From assembly GCA_031266115.1 (NCBI GenBank), contig JAISBQ010000355.1, forward strand, positions 1 through 9,473: 9,473 nucleotides of DNA, written 5' to 3'. The notes beneath the pieces were generated by a model, which was not told the DNA's origin, ran no database searches, and saw only the letters and a list, made by a program, of their open reading frames with translations. Source of the DNA: Bifidobacteriaceae bacterium (GTDB lineage: Bacteria > Actinomycetota > Actinomycetes > Actinomycetales > WQXJ01). Shown here piece by piece: positions 5,098 to 9,473 of the stretch; the first letter of the stretch is position 1, and every line of letters starts with the position of its first letter. The position numbers and the translations under genes were made by a program.

Positions 5098-6188
5098 CGT
5101 CCCACCTCCGCGTCGGCCTCGGCGATCCGCGCGAACTGGGCAACCGTCAAACGGTCCCCTCGCGCAGTAGGGTCAATTCCCGCCGCCGCGAGCACCGCTA
5201 CCGCCCGCTCGGGACCCCCAGCCCACGCCGCGAGCGCCGAGCGCAGCATCTTGCGCCGCTGCGAGAACGCCGCGTCGATGACCGCGAATACGGTCTCGCG
5301 GCTCGCCGTGGTGGGCGGCGCCTCGCGGCGCACCAGCGCCACCAGCGCCGAATCAACCCGCGGCACCGGCCAAAACGCCGCCCGACCCACGCTGCCCACC
5401 CGGCGCGCCGTCGCATACCAGGCGAGCTTCGCCGAGGGCACACCGTACGCACGCCCCCCGGGTCCTGCGACCAGCCGGTCCGCCACCTCGGATTGCACCA
5501 TGACCAGCGCTCCGCGCAGCCCCGTGAACGTCGCCATCGCATGGAGAATCACCGGCACCGAAACGTTGTACGGCAGATTCGCGATCAGGGCGCACGGCGG
5601 CGGACCGGGCACGTCGCGCACCGCCAGGGCGTCAGCGTGAACCACGCTCAGCCCCGCTGCCTTCCCACCCGCCTGCTCTTCGACAATCTCCGTCAGCGCC
5701 CCCGCCAGGATGCGGTCGATTTCGATGGCGGTCACCCGCCATCCCGCCTCCAACAGGCCCAAAGTCAGGGATCCGAGGCCAGGCCCCACCTCGATCACGT
5801 GGTGCCCACCGAGGGCCCGTTGGTGTCCTGACTCTTCGTCGCCAGGCGTGGCCTGCCCCGTCGTCGTCCCGGATCGCACCGGACTGGCGCTTGCCGCCGG
5901 CGAGCGGACGGCAGGCGATCTCTCCGAGGGGGGTGCGTCATCGTCCACGGGAAGGTCACCGGCCAACCGGACTATCCGCCGCACAGTCCCCGGGTCCACG
6001 ACGAAGTTCTGCCCGAGGGACTTGACGGGCCGCACACCGTAGCGCTCGGCCAGGGTGCGGATGTCACGGGGAGTCAGCAGGCGGACACCGTCGCCGCAAT
6101 GCCGAACCGCCAGCCTCGACGCCACCCCTCCACTCGCTCCCGGCGCCTCGGCCGGACCAGAATCCGGACCTGCGCCGCCGCACGCCAT
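5094..6188 (-). CDS. rsmA: 16S rRNA (adenine1518-N6/adenine1519-N6)-dimethyltransferase
   Basis: RsmA (KsgA) dimethylates two adjacent adenines near the 3' end of 16S rRNA late in small-subunit assembly, using SAM. With the ATG at 6188 it has 364 residues (usual about 270-300). Recognisable parts: LLTPRDIRTLAERYGV then KSLGQNFVVD (57-65), SAM motif I VIEVGPGLGSLTLGLLE (131-147), AIEID (154-158), the catalytic NLPYNVS (204-210), the FWPVPRVDSALV segment (272-283), FSQRRKMLRSAL (308-319) and a C-terminal helical domain. Residues about 81-129 are an Asp/Ser/Pro/Arg-rich insertion between the N-terminal helix and motif I. The start is uncertain: the ATG at 6188 has GGAG 10 bases upstream but adds about 35 residues before the conserved region, while a GTG at 6125 gives 343 residues. 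It follows rpf in the same direction and overlaps ispE as GTGA. Confidence 0.95.
   Translation of the reverse strand: MACGGAGPDSGPAEAPGASGGVASRLAVRHCGDGVRLLTPRDIRTLAERYGVRPVKSLGQNFVVDPGTVRRIVRLAGDLPVDDDAPPSERSPAVRSPAASASPVRSGTTTGQATPGDEESGHQRALGGHHVIEVGPGLGSLTLGLLEAGWRVTAIEIDRILAGALTEIVEEQAGGKAAGLSVVHADALAVRDVPGPPPCALIANLPYNVSVPVILHAMATFTGLRGALVMVQSEVADRLVAGPGGRAYGVPSAKLAWYATARRVGSVGRAAFWPVPRVDSALVALVRREAPPTTASRETVFAVIDAAFSQRRKMLRSALAAWAGGPERAVAVLAAAGIDPTARGDRLTVAQFARIAEADAEVGR
5802..5948 (-). other. Low-complexity insertion within rsmA
   Basis: Codons about 81-129 encode a disordered-looking stretch (DDDAPPSERSPAVRSPAASA and onward) directly before SAM motif I, where most RsmA proteins have only a few residues (GLxxGDxVLEVGPG). 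It is in frame and free of stops. Confidence 0.6.
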
Positions 6189-6209
6189 CAGTCGCGCGCT
6201 CCGGTCGGA

Positions 6210-6228
6210 GCCCGGGCACGCCCCGGGC
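6210..6228 (-). promoter_or_regulatory. GC hairpin between rpf and rsmA
   Basis: GCCCGGG at 6210-6216 pairs perfectly with CCCGGGC at 6222-6228 around a 5-base loop, in the 59-base gap between the rpf stop and the rsmA start. It may be a partial terminator, an RNA-stability element or a leader structure for rsmA. There is no T-run after it. Confidence 0.4.
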
Positions 6229-6247
6229 GGGTCCGCATCCGTGGCGA

Positions 6248-7546
6248 TCAGTACCAGCCCTTGGATTGGAAGGCACCCCACGCATCGCACGGCGTGCCGT
6301 AGCGGCCCTTGATGTAGCCGAGGCCCCACTCGATCTGTGTGGCCGGGTTGGTTCGCCAATCGGCGCCGGCCGAGGCCATCTTCGAGCCGGGTAGCGCCTG
6401 AGGGATCCCGTAAGCGCCGGAATAGGAGTTCGAGGCGGTTGTTCGCCAGCCGGATTCGCGATCCCACAGGGCGACAAGGCACTTGAATTGGTCGTCGTCG
6501 GGCACCAAGTCTCTGGCGATTGCTTTGGCGCTGCCAGCCGACACCTTGACCGACGCCTGAGGAACTGACGAGGTTGCCTGGGTCTGCTTGGGCTTGGGCG
6601 GAGGATCTTTGGTGCCAATCTTGACAACCTCGTCTCGCGGCGTTGACACGACAACCTCGGTCAGCACCTCGCGATCGACCTCTTTGCCGCCCACCACCGT
6701 CGCCGTAAAGGTGACGATCCGCTCACCCGCGCGACCCTTCTGAGTCACCTTCTTCTCACCCTTGAGCAGCGTCGGATCCTTCTCTTCGACCACATCGAAA
6801 GGAACCACCGTGGTCTCGGTGCCGTCCTCGGCGATGGAGCGAGTGACTCCCACGGTCATGCCGTCCGCCGCAGCATCCGTGAGGGGCGCCGACACCGTAT
6901 CCGCCTCACCGACCACAACCCCCAGTTCTTGCAGCGCCTCACCCACCGTCGTGGCATCCGTGACGGTGGTCAGGACTTCCCCATCCACCTCAGCGGTGAA
7001 TTCCTTCGGCGTGAACACCTCGACCGGCTCGTTCAGCCGTGCCACCGGAGCCGACCGCGACACCGACAGGCGCACGTCCTCGGCCCTGACACCCACGTCG
7101 GCCAACGCTTCGCCCACGGTGGCGCCGGTGGTCCATACCTCCTCCACGCGTCCGTCGATCTCCAGCGACAGCTCGCGCGCCGTGCGCACCACCACCTCGC
7201 CGTTGCGGGGCACCGGCGCGGTGGTAGCCGGGGCCACCAGGTCCCGCTCGCTCACCTCGACACCGCGATCCGCCAGCAACCCACCCACCGTGGACGCCAA
7301 CGTGGTCACCACCGTACGGTCGCCGTTCACATCTACGGCGACCGTCTTGTTCAGGGTGACAAAGCCGCCGATGCCGAATGCCACCACCGCGATAACGCTC
7401 CCCTTGGCGACAGTGCGCCACCGACGAGCGCGACGCTTGGTGCGCAGGTCACGGCGGGTAGGGACCGGTGCGCTGCGGTCCGTGGGCGCGGCAGCTACGC
7501 CACGGCGAGCCTCAGCAAACAACACGAGCGGAACACTCCAAATCAT
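6248..7546 (-). CDS. RpfB-like resuscitation-promoting factor (DUF348 x3, G5, lysozyme-like domain)
   Basis: A 432-residue secreted or membrane-anchored cell-wall hydrolase. Residues about 29-47 are Arg/Lys-rich and precede one membrane segment (SVIAVVAFGIGGFVTL, 50-65). Then come three ubiquitin-like DUF348 repeats (about 67-109, 124-165, 181-222; each with a TVGxxLxxxGV core), a G5 domain (about 240-311, with KGEKKVTQKGRAGER), a Pro/Lys linker, and a C-terminal lysozyme-like domain (342-432). That domain has the probable catalytic Glu364 in LWDRESGW and a Cys356/Cys420 pair that may form a disulfide. Such proteins cleave peptidoglycan and promote exit from dormancy. The catalytic domain is of the SYSGAYGIPQALPGSKM type and differs from mycobacterial RpfB (CExGGNW). 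The ATG at 7546 lacks a ribosome site; a GTG at 7525 has GGAG 10 bases upstream and may be the true start. It lies between tatD and rsmA as in mycobacteria. Confidence 0.92.
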   Translation of the reverse strand: MIWSVPLVLFAEARRGVAAAPTDRSAPVPTRRDLRTKRRARRWRTVAKGSVIAVVAFGIGGFVTLNKTVAVDVNGDRTVVTTLASTVGGLLADRGVEVSERDLVAPATTAPVPRNGEVVVRTARELSLEIDGRVEEVWTTGATVGEALADVGVRAEDVRLSVSRSAPVARLNEPVEVFTPKEFTAEVDGEVLTTVTDATTVGEALQELGVVVGEADTVSAPLTDAAADGMTVGVTRSIAEDGTETTVVPFDVVEEKDPTLLKGEKKVTQKGRAGERIVTFTATVVGGKEVDREVLTEVVVSTPRDEVVKIGTKDPPPKPKQTQATSSVPQASVKVSAGSAKAIARDLVPDDDQFKCLVALWDRESGWRTTASNSYSGAYGIPQALPGSKMASAGADWRTNPATQIEWGLGYIKGRYGTPCDAWGAFQSKGWY

Positions 7547-7625
7547 GCACGGCGTTGAAGGGGAAGAAGACGTACAGGTAAGACGGTAACGGATTGACAA
7601 CGATTCGGCGAGTCCGTGTGCTCCC

Positions 7626-8504
7626 TCACCACTCGCCGTACACGCGCGTGGTATTCGCGTCGAGAGTCCGGCACGCGGCGTCGAGCGGAACTCCGGCAAG
7701 CTCAGCGACCGTCCGGACGGTGTGCGGAACCATGTACGGGGCGTTCGGCCGCCCGCGGTATGGGTGTGGGGTGAGGTAGGGGGCGTCGGTCTCCACGAGC
7801 ACCTGGCTCAAGGGCACAGCGCACACCGCCTCGCGAAGACCATCGTTGCCGGCGAACGTCACCGGACCGGCCACGGAGATGAACCATCCGCGGCTCGCGG
7901 CGAGGACCGCCATCGTCCGATCGCCGGAAAAGCAGTGGAACACCGTGCGGTCAGGTGCGCCATCGCTATCCAGTATCGCGAGGATGTCGCTGTGGGCCTC
8001 CCTGTCGTGAATCTGCAGGGCGAGATCCAGTTCCTTGGCGAGCGCGATGTGGTCGCGGAAGGCGGACCGCTGGATCGCCTGGGCTTCAGGGTCGCGGGTC
8101 CGGTAGTAGTCCAGCCCGGTCTCCCCGATCGCCCGGATCCGCGGATTGTCCCCGGACAGGCGTCCGATGATGGCCAGGGCCTCGGGGAATTCGCCTTGCG
8201 CGGTGAGCCGCGGGGCCTCGTTGGGGTGGATCGCGATGGCGCCCACCACGGCCGGGTTGGCAACCGCGACATTGGCCGTCCACCGGGCCGAGTCGAGGTC
8301 GCATCCACACTGGACAATCCGGGTGACACCCACGGCGGCGGCCCGCGCCACCTGCTCGGCGAGAGCCAGTTCCTCCCCTGCCTCCCGTGGCGCCTGGCCG
8401 GGTTCGATATGGGTGTGGTTGTCCGCCACGGGTGACGGCAGCGGTTCGGGCAGCGGCGGATAGGTGCGGTCCCGCGGGGACCCGGAGCGGTGTGCGGCAG
8501 CCAT
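7626..8504 (-). CDS. tatD: TatD-family metal-dependent hydrolase (DNase-like)
   Basis: A 292-residue TIM-barrel amidohydrolase of the TatD family. Known members are 3'-5' exonucleases or DNases, and some are linked to DNA repair. All expected metal ligands are present: His30-x-His32 (DNHTH), Glu128 in IGETGLDYY, His166 in LQIHDREAHSD, His190 in VFHCFSGD and Asp240 in LVETDAPYLTPHPYRG. The usual family length is about 255-300. The first 26 residues are a non-conserved Pro/Arg-rich leader. The ATG at 8504 has no ribosome site. A TAAGCT element ends 8 bases before it, so a leaderless transcript is possible. The frame is open further upstream to 8852, but that stretch overlaps the permease gene and shows no homology. 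It is the first gene of the tatD - rpf - rsmA - ispE cluster, and the gap to rpf is 79 bases. Confidence 0.93.
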   Translation of the reverse strand: MAAAHRSGSPRDRTYPPLPEPLPSPVADNHTHIEPGQAPREAGEELALAEQVARAAAVGVTRIVQCGCDLDSARWTANVAVANPAVVGAIAIHPNEAPRLTAQGEFPEALAIIGRLSGDNPRIRAIGETGLDYYRTRDPEAQAIQRSAFRDHIALAKELDLALQIHDREAHSDILAILDSDGAPDRTVFHCFSGDRTMAVLAASRGWFISVAGPVTFAGNDGLREAVCAVPLSQVLVETDAPYLTPHPYRGRPNAPYMVPHTVRTVAELAGVPLDAACRTLDANTTRVYGEW

Positions 8505-8512
8505 GGTGGGCG

Positions 8513-8518
8513 AGCTTA
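8513..8518 (-). promoter_or_regulatory. Possible -10 element for tatD
   Basis: TAAGCT (8518-8513, minus strand) matches TANNNT and ends 8 bases before the tatD ATG, which lacks a ribosome site. No good -35 element is visible. The support is spacing and motif only. Confidence 0.3.
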
Positions 8519-8546
8519 CAGCGATCCCCGGTCCGGCCTGAGCGTT

Positions 8547-8570
8547 GCACGGCGCACACGCAGGCCGTGC
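8547..8570 (-). terminator. Weak hairpin after the permease gene
   Basis: GCACGGC (8547-8553) and GCCGTGC (8564-8570) form a perfect 7-bp stem with a 10-base loop in the 91-base gap between the permease stop and tatD. It could separate permease transcripts from the tatD operon. There is no T-run. Confidence 0.35.
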
Positions 8571-8595
8571 TCGCGTGCCTGTGATAGCGGCGTGG

Positions 8596-9473
8596 TTACC
8601 GGTTCTTGAAGTAGCGGAAGAGGTGGATTTCGCGGGTGAGGACGATGGCGGCCAGCGCACCCAGGATGGCTGTGGCCGCGGCCGCTCCAAGGGTGAGGGC
8701 GGCGGGGAGGAACGCCGTGACCCATTCGGTGGTGTTTCCGGCCCGTGCGGCATATGCGGCGGCAGCAACAGACGGTGCAAGCCCGAGCAGGAGCCACCAT
8801 GCGGTCTCGATCGTGACCTGGAGAGCCACGGCTGTCTTCGCCACACCCGCATGCAACATTGAGGCCAACTCCAACCGCCGCAAACGCACCGACACGAACC
8901 CGATCACCACAGCGATCCCCACGCCAGCGAAACGCATCGCATCCAACGGCAACCCGGCAAACCGTGCAGGCCCGTCGAAGGAGAGCCCGAGCGTGGTATT
9001 CACCTGTCCCACAGACACACGAGCCGGCTCCCCGCCCGAGAAATCAGGTATTGCCGGAAGCGTCAACACCGGGGCCGCAAGGTCCGGATCCGGCCACACC
9101 AGCTCCCAACACTCATCGAACCGGCCCACCACCGGCGTCGGAGACACAATCTGATAGGTCAACACGGGGGATCGCCCATCATTCGGATAGTCATATATCC
9201 CATCCACCCTCAACATGTCCCCGCCTTTCACAGGGACCATCGGATGTTCCAACCTGAGGCCGATGGCGTCCGCCAAGTCCTGTGACACCCACACCCCATC
9301 CCCCCACGCCCCCTCCACGCGGCGCAGGTCCATCAATCGCCCGAACCCGGGCGTGACCTCCACTGAAGAAATCGACGTCGACGGCAACTGGGCAAGAACC
9401 ACCTCAGGGCCCGCCCGCAACGCCCCCGACGCGACAATTCCTGGCAACGATTCCACCGCATCACACTGAGCAC
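8596..9473 (-). CDS. FtsX/MacB-type ABC transporter permease, C-terminal part
   Basis: Partial gene: the frame is open to the right edge of the window, so the N-terminus is missing, and it ends with TAA at 8596. About 292 residues are visible. Roughly the first 170 form an extracytoplasmic domain (with VSQDLADAIGLRLEHP and VDGIYDYPNDGR, like MacB periplasmic-core segments). Three hydrophobic helices follow: FAGVGIAVVIGFVSV, then TAWWLLLGLAPSVAAAAYAA, then ALTLGAAAATAILGALAAIV, ending in the basic tail RYFKNR. Between the first and second helix lies VRLRRLELASMLHAGVAKTAV, the cytoplasmic coupling segment of FtsX-like permeases (usually RRRExALLRAxGAS). It probably works with an ATPase encoded right of the window. 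The substrate cannot be told. In many actinobacteria metG lies upstream of tatD, so this gene appears to be lineage-specific context. Confidence 0.8.
   Translation of the reverse strand, partial: AQCDAVESLPGIVASGALRAGPEVVLAQLPSTSISSVEVTPGFGRLMDLRRVEGAWGDGVWVSQDLADAIGLRLEHPMVPVKGGDMLRVDGIYDYPNDGRSPVLTYQIVSPTPVVGRFDECWELVWPDPDLAAPVLTLPAIPDFSGGEPARVSVGQVNTTLGLSFDGPARFAGLPLDAMRFAGVGIAVVIGFVSVRLRRLELASMLHAGVAKTAVALQVTIETAWWLLLGLAPSVAAAAYAARAGNTTEWVTAFLPAALTLGAAAATAILGALAAIVLTREIHLFRYFKNR

Noticed and set aside
7594..7599. A perfect TTGACA on the plus strand
   Set aside because: No -10 element follows at the right spacing and no plus-strand gene lies downstream. Its complement, TTGTCA shifted by one base, could be a weak -35 for rpf, but no good -10 follows either.
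8505..8852. An N-terminal extension of TatD by about 116 codons
   Set aside because: The extension overlaps the permease gene, is Pro/Arg/Ser-rich without homology, and the ATG at 8504 gives a normal family length.
1..9473. CRISPR arrays, tRNA or rRNA genes, insertion sequences, phage or integrase genes
   Set aside because: I saw no regularly spaced repeats, no cloverleaf or GTTCRANNC arm with pairing stems, and no transposase or recombinase motifs. The GGTTCAACC at 35-43 is only part of the hairpin loop and lacks the other tRNA arms.

Overview
The window comes from a high-GC Gram-positive bacterium (Actinomycetota). Support: strong GC bias at third codon positions, frequent GTG starts, ATGA/GTGA gene overlaps, and the gene order tatD - rpf - rsmA - ispE, which is the conserved actinobacterial order (as in mycobacteria). 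I cannot name a genus. All genes are on the minus strand except tag.

Layout from left to right. (1) 1-2693: a histidine-utilisation (hut) locus read leftwards. It starts with an IclR-type regulator (1977-2693), passes through about 350 bases that hold only the wreckage of three hut genes, and ends in an intact histidine ammonia-lyase gene, hutH (85-1626), followed by a strong hairpin (19-66). The wreckage keeps the end of an M20 amidohydrolase, the start of a hutF-like gene, and a front piece plus the tail of hutI. The ATGA overlaps at the gene boundaries are still present. (2) 2694-2863: a divergent intergenic region with a plausible iclR promoter and one exact actinobacterial-type DnaA-box sequence. 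(3) 2864-3451: tag, 3-methyladenine DNA glycosylase I, the only plus-strand gene. (4) 3461-4007: a MazE/MazF-like toxin-antitoxin pair meeting tag tail to tail and lying 25 bases downstream of ispE. (5) 4033-8504: the housekeeping operon tatD - rpf - rsmA - ispE, with rsmA and ispE overlapping as GTGA. Both rsmA and ispE carry low-complexity insertions of about 50 residues. (6) 8596-9473: the C-terminal part of an FtsX/MacB-type ABC transporter permease, cut by the window edge, where metG often lies in related genomes.

How the genes relate: the IclR protein probably controls the hut locus, but as assembled here the locus can only make urocanate from histidine unless other hut genes lie elsewhere. 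TatD, Rpf, RsmA and IspE form a growth-linked set (nuclease, cell-wall lysis, ribosome maturation, isoprenoid precursor synthesis). The toxin-antitoxin module is self-contained and is likely an accessory insertion at the operon's 3' end.

I found no wholly new system. The most unusual signal is the collapsed hut operon, in which at least three separate deletions removed gene interiors while leaving the gene junctions. I saw no tRNA, rRNA, CRISPR array, transposase or recombinase.
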